From: Paraburkholderia silvatlantica
Lineage (GTDB): Bacteria > Pseudomonadota > Gammaproteobacteria > Burkholderiales > Burkholderiaceae
Direction of reading: 5' to 3'
Length of the DNA stretch: 64,000 nucleotides
Assembly: GCF_003096715.1 (NCBI RefSeq)
Contig: NZ_QEOL01000012.1
Span: 62,001-126,000 of the forward strand
Shown here: positions 53,662 through 62,985 of the stretch, in pieces
Numbering within the stretch: position 1 is the first letter of the stretch
Layout of the letters: each line of letters begins with the position of its first letter
Position numbers and translations under genes: made by a program
The notes under the pieces: model-generated
The model's input: only the letters and a program-made list of their open reading frames with translations
Told to the model about the DNA's origin: nothing
The model's database searches: none

Positions 53662-54318
53662 TCAATGAGCCCGTGCCGCGTGAAAGCGGCGTTCGAGCCC
53701 GTGTGCGTACCACGTGAGCGGAAAGCACATCGCGAAGTAGATCAGCGCGACCATCGCATAGATGGGAAACGGACGGAACACGGCATTCGTGATGATGTTG
53801 CCCGTTTTGGTCAGCTCGGTCAGGCCGACGATCGACGTGAGCGCCGTGCTCTTCACGACCTGCACGAGAAAGCCGACCGTCGGCGGCACGGCGATCTTCC
53901 AGGCTTGCGGCCAGATCACGTAGCGGAGTTGCTGCACCCACGTCATGCCGAGGCTCGCCGCCGCGCCCCACTGACCACGCGGGACTGCCTCCACACAGCC
54001 GCGCCAGACGTCGACGAGGTAGGCGCTCGTGTAGAGCGTGAGCGCGACCGTCGCGGCGGACCAGGGCGTGACGTCGATGCCGATGAGCGGCAGGCCGAAG
54101 AAGCCGAGGAAAAGCTGCATGAGAAGCGGCGTGCCCTGGAACAGCGCGACGTAAGCGTTGACGAAGCGATGCAGCGCGGGGACCGGCGCCACGCGCATCG
54201 CGAGCAGGCCGAGTCCGGCAACGCCGCCGCCGAGAAACGCGATCAGCGAAAGCAGCACGGTCCAGCGCGCTGCGAGCAGCAGGTTATACGCGATGTCCCA
54301 GTTGGAAAACTCGATCAT
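53662..54318 (-). CDS. Polar amino-acid ABC transporter permease (HisM type)
   Basis: A 218-residue inner-membrane permease; start at 54318 overlaps the previous stop as ATGA. GTPLLMQLFLGFFGLP and the EAA-like loop VEAVPRGQWGAAASLGMTWVQQLRYVIWPQA are diagnostic of this family. It pairs with the adjacent permease. Confidence 0.92.
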   Translation of the reverse strand: MIEFSNWDIAYNLLLAARWTVLLSLIAFLGGGVAGLGLLAMRVAPVPALHRFVNAYVALFQGTPLLMQLFLGFFGLPLIGIDVTPWSAATVALTLYTSAYLVDVWRGCVEAVPRGQWGAAASLGMTWVQQLRYVIWPQAWKIAVPPTVGFLVQVVKSTALTSIVGLTELTKTGNIITNAVFRPFPIYAMVALIYFAMCFPLTWYAHGLERRFHAARAH

Positions 54319-55067
54319 GGTGCGGTCTCCGTCGTGACCGTCGCGCGTGCGGAGCGGGTTCGCCACGCGAAGCGTCGCGACTGGCGCGATGCTGTGCGCT
54401 GTGAGGTCCGGCCCGCGAAGAGTCGGGCGCCCATCCGGTTGAGGAGCCAGCGCAAGGTCATCGAAAGCAGCAGGTAGATTACCGTGACGATGATGTAGAC
54501 CTCGAAGGCGCGGAAGTTGCGCGACTGAATATAGTCGGCCGCGTAGGTGAGGTCCTGCACCGAGATCTGCGAAACGACCGCGGAGCCAAGCATCACGATC
54601 AGCACCTGGCCTACGAGGGCGGGGAACACGTTGGCGAGCGCCTGCGGCAGCACGACGTGGCTGAACAATTGCGGCCAGCGCAGCCCGAGCGCCATGGCCG
54701 CCTGCACCTGCCCGCGCGGCACCGAGTCGATGCCTGCACGCAGGATCTCAATGGCATAGGCGCCCAGGTTGACCGTCATGGCCAGCACGGCGGCCTGCAC
54801 CTCGTCGATATGGACGCCGAGGCTCGGCAAGCCGAAGAACACGAAGAACAGCTGCACGAGAAATGGCGTGTTGCGGATCAGCTCGACATAGGCGGCAACG
54901 GCGGCGCGGGTCCAGCGCGGACCGGCCATCACGATCGCCGCGCCGGCGGCGCCGACGATTCCTCCGAGCGCGGTGGACACGGCGGTCAGGCCGAGCGTGA
55001 CGCCGGTGCCGCGCACGAGCATGCCGGCATAGGTGCCGATATCGTTGAATTCGAAGACATAGCTCAT
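54315..55067 (-). CDS. Polar amino-acid ABC transporter permease (HisQ type)
   Basis: A 250-residue inner-membrane permease. IRNTPFLVQLFFVFFGLPSLG and GIDSVPRGQVQAAMALGLRW mark the HisQ/GlnP family. It has a long Arg/Thr-rich C-terminal tail after the last helix, absent from its partner. Confidence 0.92.
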   Translation of the reverse strand: MSYVFEFNDIGTYAGMLVRGTGVTLGLTAVSTALGGIVGAAGAAIVMAGPRWTRAAVAAYVELIRNTPFLVQLFFVFFGLPSLGVHIDEVQAAVLAMTVNLGAYAIEILRAGIDSVPRGQVQAAMALGLRWPQLFSHVVLPQALANVFPALVGQVLIVMLGSAVVSQISVQDLTYAADYIQSRNFRAFEVYIIVTVIYLLLSMTLRWLLNRMGARLFAGRTSQRTASRQSRRFAWRTRSARATVTTETAP

Positions 55068-55104
55068 CGCGAACCCTCAACAGACGGTAAGAGCGGAAAG
55101 TGCA

Positions 55105-55923
55105 TCACAAATCCGCGGGCAGCGAGGCATGCAGCCACTTCTGCGACATCACATTGAGCGAGCCGTCCTTGCGCGCGCCGGCAATGGCGTCGTTCACCTT
55201 CTGCATGAGGCGCGGCTCATTCTTGTTCAGGCCCGCATGGTCGGGTGAGCTGAACAGCGAGAACTTCTGCTCCGGATCGATGGCGGGGTGGCGGGCGATG
55301 ATCGTTGCGCCCACATCGTTGCCGACCACGAGCAGTTGAGCTTGCCCGGAGAGAAACGCGGCAATCGCGCCGTTCGGGTCGTCGAAGCGCTTGATAGTGG
55401 CGCCTGCGGGCGCGACCTTGGTGACACTCAGGTCTTCCAGCGTGCCGCGTGCGACGGCGATTGTCTTGCCCGCGAGATCGGGCGCTCCCTTCACTGGCAG
55501 GTTCTTCGGGCCAAACACGGCGAGGTAGTACGGCGCGTAGGCCTGCGAGAAGTCGATGACCTTCGCACGCTCTGGCGTCTCGCCCACCGAAAGCAGCAGG
55601 TCGGCCTTGTGGTCGGCCAGATAGGCCATGCGGTTGTCGCCCGTCACCTGCACGAGTTCGACCTTCGCGTTGAGCGCCTTGCCGATCAGGTTAGCCATGT
55701 CAATGTCATAGCCTTGCGGCTTCATGTCCGGGCCGATCGAGCCGAACGGGGGATAGTCCTCGAATACGCCGATGCGCACGATGCCGGACTTCGTGATGGT
55801 GTCGAGGGTGTCGGCGTGCGCGGGCATCGCGGTGGCCGCAAACGCGCTCGCGCAGGCGAGCGCGACGGCGGCGCGGGACAGCAGGGCGCGAAGTGGAAGG
55901 GCGGTGCGGAGCGTAGCGTTCAT
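55105..55923 (-). CDS. Polar amino-acid-binding periplasmic protein (SBP family 3)
   Basis: A 272-residue binding protein with a Sec signal ending ATAMPAHAD. GIVRIGVFEDYPPFGSIGPD and MKPQGYDIDMANLIGKAL are the family 3 start; DLLLSVGETPERAKVIDFSQ follows. It feeds the two permeases and ATPase encoded just downstream. The neighbouring decarboxylase makes arginine or a similar basic amino acid a plausible ligand. Confidence 0.92.
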   Translation of the reverse strand: MNATLRTALPLRALLSRAAVALACASAFAATAMPAHADTLDTITKSGIVRIGVFEDYPPFGSIGPDMKPQGYDIDMANLIGKALNAKVELVQVTGDNRMAYLADHKADLLLSVGETPERAKVIDFSQAYAPYYLAVFGPKNLPVKGAPDLAGKTIAVARGTLEDLSVTKVAPAGATIKRFDDPNGAIAAFLSGQAQLLVVGNDVGATIIARHPAIDPEQKFSLFSSPDHAGLNKNEPRLMQKVNDAIAGARKDGSLNVMSQKWLHASLPADL

Positions 55924-55972
55924 GGTCGATTCCTTCGTAGTGTGTGGAGCGTAAGTGAATGTGTCGGCTGTC

Positions 55973-57052
55973 TTAGCGCGCGGCGATCAGCTTGCAGGCA
56001 TGCGGCGGCAGGTGGGCGAACACGGGCATGCCCGTGCGCAGATCGGGCGTTTCGCGCGGCGTCGTCGCGGCGGTCAGCGTGAAGCCCTCGCAATCGATGG
56101 TGGCTTCGATCGAGGCGCCAACATCGCGCACGAACGTCACGCGGCCAGGTAGCGTGTTGGGAGTCGGGACCGCGGGGCTCGTCCGCAGGCAAACGTCTTC
56201 GGGGCGGATCAGGAGGCGCACGCCGCCGCCCGCCACCAGCGCATGCGCGGGCGGATCGGGCGCCGCCACGGTGAGGCGCTGGCCGCCCGGCAGCACGATC
56301 TGGTTGCTCTCGGCCGGCGTGACCGGCAGGATATTGCCGAGGCCGATGAAGTTGGCCACGAACTCGTTCACAGGGTCGCGATAGATCTCGAGCGGCCGGC
56401 CCACCTGCTGGATGCGGCCTTTCTCCATCACCACGATCTCGTCGGCCATCGTCATCGCCTCGCGCTGGTCGTGCGTGACCATGATCGTGGTGATGCCGAG
56501 CCGCTGCTGGAGCAAACGGATCTCGACCTGCATCGCTTCGCGCAGCTTCGCATCGAGCGCCGAAAGCGGCTCGTCGAGCAGGAGCAGGCGCGGCGACGCC
56601 GCAATCGCGCGCGCGATCGCCACGCGCTGCCGTTGCCCGCCGGACAGTTGCGTAACGAGCCGACTGGCCATATGCGGCAGCTGGATCATATCGAGCAGTT
56701 CGGCCACGCGGCGCTTTTGTGCAGCAGCGTCGGTCTTGCGCAACCGCAGCGGATACGCAATGTTCTGCGCGACCGTCATGTGCGGAAAGAGTGCGAGTGA
56801 CTGGAACACCATGCCGAAGTTGCGCCGGTTCGCGGGCACGTCGAGCAGGTTCTCACCGGCGAAGGTCAGCGTGCCCGAGGTGGGCGCTTCGAGGCCCGCG
56901 ATGATGCGCATGAGCGTGGTCTTGCCGCAGCCCGAAGGGCCGAGGAAGCACACGAGCTTGCCGTCGGGCACGGACAGGTTCACGTGATCGACGGCGTACG
57001 CGTCGTTGAAGCGCTTCGTCACGTCCTGGAGTACCAGCTGTGTCATCGTCAT
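55973..57052 (-). CDS. Polyamine/opine-type ABC transporter ATPase (PotA-like)
   Basis: A 359-residue ATPase with Walker A GPSGCGKTT, signature LSGGQRQRVAIARAI, Walker B LLLLDEPLSALDAKL and a C-terminal TOBE domain (VRLLIRPEDVCLR, LPGRVTFVRDVGAS). It closes a four-gene importer of the spermidine/putrescine/2-aminoethylphosphonate class. Confidence 0.92.
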   Translation of the reverse strand: MTMTQLVLQDVTKRFNDAYAVDHVNLSVPDGKLVCFLGPSGCGKTTLMRIIAGLEAPTSGTLTFAGENLLDVPANRRNFGMVFQSLALFPHMTVAQNIAYPLRLRKTDAAAQKRRVAELLDMIQLPHMASRLVTQLSGGQRQRVAIARAIAASPRLLLLDEPLSALDAKLREAMQVEIRLLQQRLGITTIMVTHDQREAMTMADEIVVMEKGRIQQVGRPLEIYRDPVNEFVANFIGLGNILPVTPAESNQIVLPGGQRLTVAAPDPPAHALVAGGGVRLLIRPEDVCLRTSPAVPTPNTLPGRVTFVRDVGASIEATIDCEGFTLTAATTPRETPDLRTGMPVFAHLPPHACKLIAAR

Positions 57053-57083
57053 TCCTTGCAGGGGAGCGTGAGGCGCTCGGGGT

Positions 57084-57926
57084 TCAGACCGCGACGCCAG
57101 CGTCGCCGACGAGCTTCTCGAGCATCCAGATCAGCGCGAAGTCGATCGCAACGGTAAAGACCGCGAAAGAGAACACCGTGGGGTCGAGCGACGACACCGT
57201 GCGGCTGTAGAGCCACACCGGTAGCGTCATGGTGTCGATGCTGTAGAGGAAGAAGGTCACCGTGAACTCGTTGAACGAGACGATGAACGCGAACAGCATG
57301 CCCGCGAGGATGCCGGGCCGCATGAGCGGCACCACGATGTCGAACAGCGCGCGTCGCGGGCTCGCGCCCATCAGGCAGGCCGCTTCCTCGAACTCGGGGC
57401 CGATGGATGCGACGGAAGCCGCGCAGTTCTTGACCGCGAACGGCAGCGTGAGAATGACGTGGGCGACGATTAGGCGCAGCATGCCCAGCTCGCCTGGCAG
57501 TGCGTTGAACACGAGCAGCAGCGCGAGGCCGAGCATCACGAGCGGATAGACGACGGGCAGTGCGACGAGCTGCTCGACGAACGCCCGCCCGCGAAAGCGA
57601 TAGCGCGCGAGTGCGTAGGCGGCGGGCGCGGCGACTGCGGTGGAGATCGCCATGGTTGCGATAGCGACGATCAGGCTGGTAGTGAGCGCGGTGCTCATCG
57701 AGAGCGTGTCGGTCGCGTCGGGAGACACGAACGTGCGCCAGGCGGCGCGGTACCAGTGCAGCCCGAAGTGCCGGGGCGGAAATTCGAGCATGTCCGAGGT
57801 GCCGAACGACATCGTGACCATCGTGAGGATGGGCAGCGCTGCGAGGAACAGCACAAGGGCAGCGAGCAGGCCTGTCGGGCGGCTGAGCCGACCCGGCAGG
57901 GCAGCGCCAGTGAGCAGGCGGTTCAT
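57084..57926 (-). CDS. Polyamine-type ABC transporter permease (PotC-like)
   Basis: A 280-residue inner-membrane permease with six hydrophobic segments and the EAA loop FEEAACLMGASPRRALFDIVVPLMRPG. SFNEFTVTFFLYSI is typical of PotC. The start overlaps the previous stop as TGATG. Confidence 0.9.
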   Translation of the reverse strand: MNRLLTGAALPGRLSRPTGLLAALVLFLAALPILTMVTMSFGTSDMLEFPPRHFGLHWYRAAWRTFVSPDATDTLSMSTALTTSLIVAIATMAISTAVAAPAAYALARYRFRGRAFVEQLVALPVVYPLVMLGLALLLVFNALPGELGMLRLIVAHVILTLPFAVKNCAASVASIGPEFEEAACLMGASPRRALFDIVVPLMRPGILAGMLFAFIVSFNEFTVTFFLYSIDTMTLPVWLYSRTVSSLDPTVFSFAVFTVAIDFALIWMLEKLVGDAGVAV

Positions 57927-58840
57927 CAGCGGGGCTCCTCGAGGTGTTGCACGCGGCGCGCGAGACGCTGCGACACGGCCATGACGGCGAGCGTCGCGGC
58001 CATTAGGACGACGCCGGAAGCGGACGCAGCCGGCCAGTTCAGCAGCGGCGCCACCTGATCGTGTATGAGCACCGCGAGCATGGGCACGCGCCGGCCGCCC
58101 AGCAACAGCGGCACGGCGAACGCGCTCGCGTTGTAGGCGAAGACGAGCAGCGCGCCCGAGACGATGCCGGGCATCGCGAGCGGCAGCGTGACGTGCCAGA
58201 GCGTCTGCCAGCGTGATGCGCCGAGCGTGGCCGCCGCTTCGTCAAACGAGCGCGACACGGCGCGCAGCGCGCTCGACATCGGCAGCACTGCCAGCGGGAA
58301 TGCAGTCTGGATCAGGCCGAGCAGCACCCCTTGCTCGCGGTACAGCCAGATTACGGGGCGCTGCATGAGGCCCGCCGCCTTCAGGACGTGATTGAGCAGA
58401 CCTGCGGGCCCAAGGATCACAAGCCAGCCATAGCCCTGCAACAGCAGGTTCACGAGCAGCGGCAGCAGCACGCACGCGAGCATGAGCCGGCGCGCGAGCC
58501 GCGACTCGGTGCGGGCCATCGCGAGCGCGACGGGAACCGCGATCAGCATGGCGCACACCATGCTCCCGAAGGCGAGCCGTAGGGTGAGCCAGAGCGACTT
58601 GAGGAAGTACGCATCGGCGAGGTCGGCGTAGTTCTGTAGCGTGAAGGTATGCCACTCGTTGCCGGGCACGCCGAAGCTCATGCGAAGCACCGCGAGCGAC
58701 GCGGCGATTAGCACCGCGAGGAAGACGAGGATGGGCGCGAGCAGCAGCCACGGCGGGATAGCGGGCAGCGCGGCGGGCTCGCCGCGTCCTCCCGCGGGCT
58801 TCGTAGTCGTGCGCGCAGCCGGCGATGAGAGCGAGGCCAT
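57926..58840 (-). CDS. Polyamine-type ABC transporter permease (PotB-like)
   Basis: A 304-residue inner-membrane permease with EAA loop FDEAAATLGASRWQTLWHVTLPLAMPG and a long N-terminal cytoplasmic segment. It begins 4 bp after the binding-protein gene. PotB-type subunits carry such N-terminal extensions. Confidence 0.9.
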   Translation of the reverse strand: MASLSSPAARTTTKPAGGRGEPAALPAIPPWLLLAPILVFLAVLIAASLAVLRMSFGVPGNEWHTFTLQNYADLADAYFLKSLWLTLRLAFGSMVCAMLIAVPVALAMARTESRLARRLMLACVLLPLLVNLLLQGYGWLVILGPAGLLNHVLKAAGLMQRPVIWLYREQGVLLGLIQTAFPLAVLPMSSALRAVSRSFDEAAATLGASRWQTLWHVTLPLAMPGIVSGALLVFAYNASAFAVPLLLGGRRVPMLAVLIHDQVAPLLNWPAASASGVVLMAATLAVMAVSQRLARRVQHLEEPR

Positions 58841-58844
58841 GGCG

Positions 58845-59942
58845 TTACGCGGCGAAGAGGCCGGTGTAGCGCTTGATCCACGCTGCCTGCACGGCCGCGA
58901 GCGCCTTGTCGTTATGCAGCACGGCCTTTTCGGCGATCTGCTTCGGCGACGGGACGAATGCGCGGCTTTCTGCGGGGATCACGGCGCGGCTGTTGACGGG
59001 GCCGTTCAGCACGTCAGCGGCCATGCGGCCTTGTACGCCCGCGTCGAGCGTATGGTTCACGAACGCGTGGATCAGGTCGAGATCGCCCGGGTGCGCCTTG
59101 GGGATCACGCTGAACATGAGTTGCGTCGCGAAGCCTTCCTTCATGCCGTAGGTGATGCCCATGTTGTACTCGGGCTTGCGGATCTGGTCAGGGAAGAACG
59201 CCGCCGAGTAGATGCCGCCGATATCGAGCGAGCCCGTGCGGAACAGGTCCGCGATCTGATTCGGATTTTCGCCTAGTGTCATCACGCGGTCCTTCAGTTC
59301 GGCGAGCTTGCGAAAGCCGGGTTCGATGTTCTGCTGCGAGCCGCCCGCGAGCTTCGCGGCGATGATCGTGAGATCGACCGCCTCAGCCCATTCCGGCGGC
59401 GGCAGGAAGAGTCGGCCAGAATAGTTCGGATCCCAAAGTGCTTCGTAGCTCGACGGCGGCATCTTGACGGTCGATGTGTTGTAGATGAGGCCGTCGGACC
59501 ACAGCAGATAGCCAATGCCGAAGCCGTTTGCGCCGGTGCGGTACTGGGGCGGGACGTCCTTCAGGTTCGGCAGCTTCTGGAGGTCGGGCTGCTGCAGGAG
59601 ACCGGCATCGGCAAGACCCGCGGCACCCACGCCGGCCAGCGTGATGACGTCATAGGTCGGGCGGTCGCCCGCGGCCTTGACCTTGGCGACCATGCCGGAA
59701 GTGCCGTCCGCGCGGTCCGCGATCACCTTTGCTCCGGTCTGCTTGCTGAATGTCTCGGCGATATTGCGCAGCGCGGCGGTGCCGGTATCGTCCGACCAGG
59801 TGAGGAGACGCAGCGTCTTGCCCGCGAAACTGGCCTGCTGGGCCTTCGCCGTTTGGATGAACGGCATGGGCAGCGCCGAGGCAGCGAGCGTTGCGCCTAT
59901 CGCCTTCATCGCCTGCCTTCTGCCTGGGTTGTAACGTTGCAT
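58845..59942 (-). CDS. Polyamine-type periplasmic binding protein (PotD-like), Tat-like signal
   Basis: A 365-residue family 1 binding protein. The start at 59942 has AGGAG 6 nt upstream and gives a twin-arginine-like signal (GRRQAMKAIG) ending TAKAQQ. KTLRLLTWSDDTGTAALRNI, DVITLAGVGAAGLADAGLL and YEALWDPNYSGRLFLPPP resemble PotD/putrescine-type proteins. It is the first gene of its importer; substrate may be a polyamine or guanidino compound. Confidence 0.9.
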   Translation of the reverse strand: MQRYNPGRRQAMKAIGATLAASALPMPFIQTAKAQQASFAGKTLRLLTWSDDTGTAALRNIAETFSKQTGAKVIADRADGTSGMVAKVKAAGDRPTYDVITLAGVGAAGLADAGLLQQPDLQKLPNLKDVPPQYRTGANGFGIGYLLWSDGLIYNTSTVKMPPSSYEALWDPNYSGRLFLPPPEWAEAVDLTIIAAKLAGGSQQNIEPGFRKLAELKDRVMTLGENPNQIADLFRTGSLDIGGIYSAAFFPDQIRKPEYNMGITYGMKEGFATQLMFSVIPKAHPGDLDLIHAFVNHTLDAGVQGRMAADVLNGPVNSRAVIPAESRAFVPSPKQIAEKAVLHNDKALAAVQAAWIKRYTGLFAA

Positions 59943-60105
59943 GGTCATCTCCTGTTGAACGATGCGGCTGCGTATGCGCGCTGGGGGGCTCTTGCCGCGC
60001 GGGGGTGGGGGATTCAAATGTAGGCAGGTCAAATTTTCGGAACAATCGAAATCTCCTCATGGGCGCCATGAGAATCCCTCATGGCGCCATCGGCGCGGCA
60101 CCGTC

Positions 60106-60650
60106 TCAGGCGGGGAGCAGCACCTGCTTGATCTCCTGATACGCGGCGAGCGCGAAAGGGCCAAGTTCGCGGCCGAGGCTGCTCTGCGTGTAGCCGCCCC
60201 ATGAGGTCTTAGGAAAGTTCATCTGTGGCGCGCCGGCCCAGACGACTCTGACCTCGAGCGCGTTGCTGACTCGCGTGCCGCGCTCGCAGTAGCGGGTTGC
60301 GACGGGTACGACGAGGCCGTAGGGCTTGTCGTTGGCCATGGCGATCGCTTCATCCTCGGTGTCGAAGGCGCGCATGCGGGGCACAGGGTCGAAGATCTCG
60401 TCGCGCCATAGCGGGCTGTTTTTCGGCACGTCGGTGAAGACCGTTGGGCGGACGAAGTAGCCGGGCCGCAGGGCAGGATGCTGCCCGCGACGGCGCGCTC
60501 GCCATCGGCTTTGCCGCCCGCGTCGACCTCCGCGATCACGGTTTCGTTCGACGGATTAACGGCAGCGATGCGCTGGTCCGATGCGCTTGCGCACCACGCG
60601 CTGTCGATGAAGAGCGGCGTGCGCAGCGGCGCATCGAGCCAGGGGGGCGG
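60106..60650 (-). pseudogene. Aldehyde dehydrogenase with internal deletion and frameshift
   Basis: The N-terminal piece LRTPLFIDSAWCASASDQRI and NPSNETVIAEVDAGGKADGE runs straight into GSILP. After a frameshift, RPGYFVRPTVFTDVPKNSPL and SWGGYTQSSLGRELGPF form the C-terminal ~130 residues. About 300 residues, including the catalytic Cys and the NAD site, are lost. It follows the AruI-like gene by 6 bp and probably once oxidised the aldehyde that enzyme makes. Confidence 0.8.
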
Positions 60651-60656
60651 CGTTGT

Positions 60657-62345
60657 TCAAAGGCCGACCTTCGCAAACCAGTTCGCTTCGCGAATCTCGA
60701 TGACGGTCGGCACGCCGAACGCTTGGGCGTCTTCCAGCGCTCCGGCGAGCGCGGCGGGGTCGTCGACCGTGCGCGCTGCGCAGCCAAAGCCGCGCGCGAT
60801 CGTGATGAAGTCCGGCGTGTACGGATCGACGCCTACCGGTGTGATATCGCGCGCGACCATGTATTTGCGGATCTCGCCGTAGCCCTCGTTGTTCCAGACC
60901 AGGACGATCACGGGCAAGCCGGCTTCGACGGCGCTGGCCAGCTCGGGCAGCGTGAACTGCAGGCCGCCGTCGCCGATCAGGCAGACGACCGGGCGGTCCG
61001 GTGCTGCGAGCTTCGCGCCGATCGCGGCGGGCAACCCGTAGCCGAGCGTGCCGTAGCCTGTCGACGAGTTGAACCACGCGCGAGGACCCGGCGCGTCGTA
61101 GGTGACGTTGCCGACGTAGACGGGGCTCGTAGAGTCACCGACCACGATCAGGCCGGGCAGCGCGGCGGCGAGGGTGTCGATCAGCTTGGCCTGCGCACGC
61201 GTGGGCGCATCGTAGCCGGCTGCGATCGCGGCGCGCACTGCAGCGACGCGCGGGGTACCCCACGCTGCGCCGCGCTCGGGCAAGATGTCCGCGTCGAGTG
61301 CCGCACAGAGCCCGTCCAGCGCCACGCGCGCGTCGCCGACGATCGCCACGTCCGGCCGGTAATTGCGCATCAACTGCTCGGCGTCGATATCCACGCGGAT
61401 CAGTTGCCCGTCTATCGCGAAGCCGCCGTCGAAGACGACGTCGTAATCGGTCTCGCCCAGCTCGGTGCCGATGGCGAGCACGACGTCGGCATCGCGAACT
61501 AGCGCGCGCGTTTGCGGCAGCGACTGCGTCGAGCCCAGCAGCAATGGATGCTGCGAAGGTAGCAGGCCCTTCGCGTTGATCGTGAGGGCGACCGGCGCCT
61601 GCAGGCGTTCGGCGAGTTCACGCAGTGCCTCGCTGGCGTGCGCCGCGCCGCCTCCGGCGAGAATGAGCGGACGGCGCGCTACGCGCAGAAGGTGCACGGC
61701 GGCCGCGAGCGTGGCGGCGTCGGGCGCGGGTCGCGTGGGCAGCACGACGGGTGCGGGCGCGATGGCCGAAGCGGGCGCGACGATCACGTCGAGCGGAATT
61801 TCGATGTGGACCGGGCGCGGGCGCTCGCTCGCGAAGACGGCGAACGCGCGCGCGAGCACCTGCGGCAGATCGGCCGCGTCGAGCAGCGTGTGCGAGAAGG
61901 CTGTCAGGCCCGCGAAGACGTCGCGCTGCGAGGGCAGTTCGTGGAGATGGCCATCGCCGCTGCCCAGTTCGCGGCGTGCGTTGACGCTCGAGATCACTAG
62001 CATCGGGATCGAATCGGCGTACGCCTGTGCCATCGCCGTGGCGATATTGGTCATGCCGGGCCCGGTGATGATGAAGCAGACGCCGGGGCGCCCCGTCACG
62101 CGCGCGTAGCCGTCCGCCATGAAGCCCGCGCCCTGCTCGTGGCGCGGCGTGACGTGGCGGATCGACGATGCGGCGAGGCCCCGGTAGAGCTCAACGGTGT
62201 GCACGCCCGGAATGCCGAACACGTATTCGACGCCATGGCGTTCGAGCAGCTTGACGAGTACTTCGCCGCAAGTCGGAGCGGCAAGCGGCGGGGAGGCAAA
62301 GACGGGCGCTTCAGTCAGGCATGGGGACAGGGCCGGAGAGTTCAT
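60657..62345 (-). CDS. aruI: Thiamine-diphosphate decarboxylase, AruI-like (5-guanidino-2-oxopentanoate decarboxylase)
   Basis: A 562-residue ThDP enzyme of the acetolactate-synthase superfamily; start chosen at MNSPALSP (62345), with MPTHTL at 62381 as alternative. CGEVLVKLLERHGVEYVFGI and VHTVELYRGL, RHEQGAGFMADGYARVTG (catalytic Glu) and the cofactor motif IGDGGLQFTLPELASAVEAG...NN are present. The HTVELYRG/LGSGDGHLHELPSQ blocks are those of AruI, which decarboxylates 2-ketoarginine in the arginine transaminase route. Neighbouring amino-acid importer and broken aldehyde dehydrogenase fit that role. Confidence 0.78.
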   Translation of the reverse strand: MNSPALSPCLTEAPVFASPPLAAPTCGEVLVKLLERHGVEYVFGIPGVHTVELYRGLAASSIRHVTPRHEQGAGFMADGYARVTGRPGVCFIITGPGMTNIATAMAQAYADSIPMLVISSVNARRELGSGDGHLHELPSQRDVFAGLTAFSHTLLDAADLPQVLARAFAVFASERPRPVHIEIPLDVIVAPASAIAPAPVVLPTRPAPDAATLAAAVHLLRVARRPLILAGGGAAHASEALRELAERLQAPVALTINAKGLLPSQHPLLLGSTQSLPQTRALVRDADVVLAIGTELGETDYDVVFDGGFAIDGQLIRVDIDAEQLMRNYRPDVAIVGDARVALDGLCAALDADILPERGAAWGTPRVAAVRAAIAAGYDAPTRAQAKLIDTLAAALPGLIVVGDSTSPVYVGNVTYDAPGPRAWFNSSTGYGTLGYGLPAAIGAKLAAPDRPVVCLIGDGGLQFTLPELASAVEAGLPVIVLVWNNEGYGEIRKYMVARDITPVGVDPYTPDFITIARGFGCAARTVDDPAALAGALEDAQAFGVPTVIEIREANWFAKVGL

Positions 62346-62985
62346 GGATCGTCGCTCTTGTTCCAGTGTGTGGGTGGGCAAGCGCCGCGCGCGGCAGGCG
62401 CCGAGCCATTGTCGAGGCCGCTCCAGTCTGGAAACAATCGATTAGTTCTCATGGCCCGCATGAACTTTCTGCATGGCAGCGGATACGCCAGCGATGGCTT
62501 ACAGGTTTGCCGGCGCGACTGCGGAGGTGAGCTGACGGTGAGTGGACTGCAGCTGCGATTGGGGCAGGCCCGTTCTTGCGGTGGCTGCGTTGGTGCTCCA
62601 ACCGCCTGAACGGCACATCCCGTCAGAAGGGGGAGACTAAATGGGTATCGCCAGCTGTTGGGTTCGAAGTTTCTGCTAACGTTGACTCGGTGGCGCCACT
62701 TTATTTGCCATCAAGCTTTAAGAATCCGGCCACCAATCTGTTAAACCACCGGGCTGGTATAAACGCAGCAGACATATAATACGACCAGGACACGCAACGG
62801 CAGGTCATCGATCTCAGCGAACCCGAACAGTAACAATCTTCCCAATGTCAGGCGAGCTACCGTGCGTGACCCCACGCTCTGTTATTGCCATAGGCATGCC
62901 CTTGCGCCCCTTTCTTCATTTCATGATAAACGGTGGAGACGTCCATAATGGCGATCGGGCATGCATAGGCATACTGCCCACGGGC
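62346..62985. other. No gene recognised; probable promoter region of the minus-strand operon
   Basis: No frame on either strand shows family similarity. GC content falls towards the right, in line with the AT-richer sequence from 62.65 kb onward. The left end should hold the promoter for the aruI-like gene. Confidence 0.5.

Noticed and set aside
53245..54477. 410-residue plus-strand frame opposite amino-acid transporter genes
   Set aside because: Arg/Glu/His-rich shadow; the minus strand carries complete ABC motifs.
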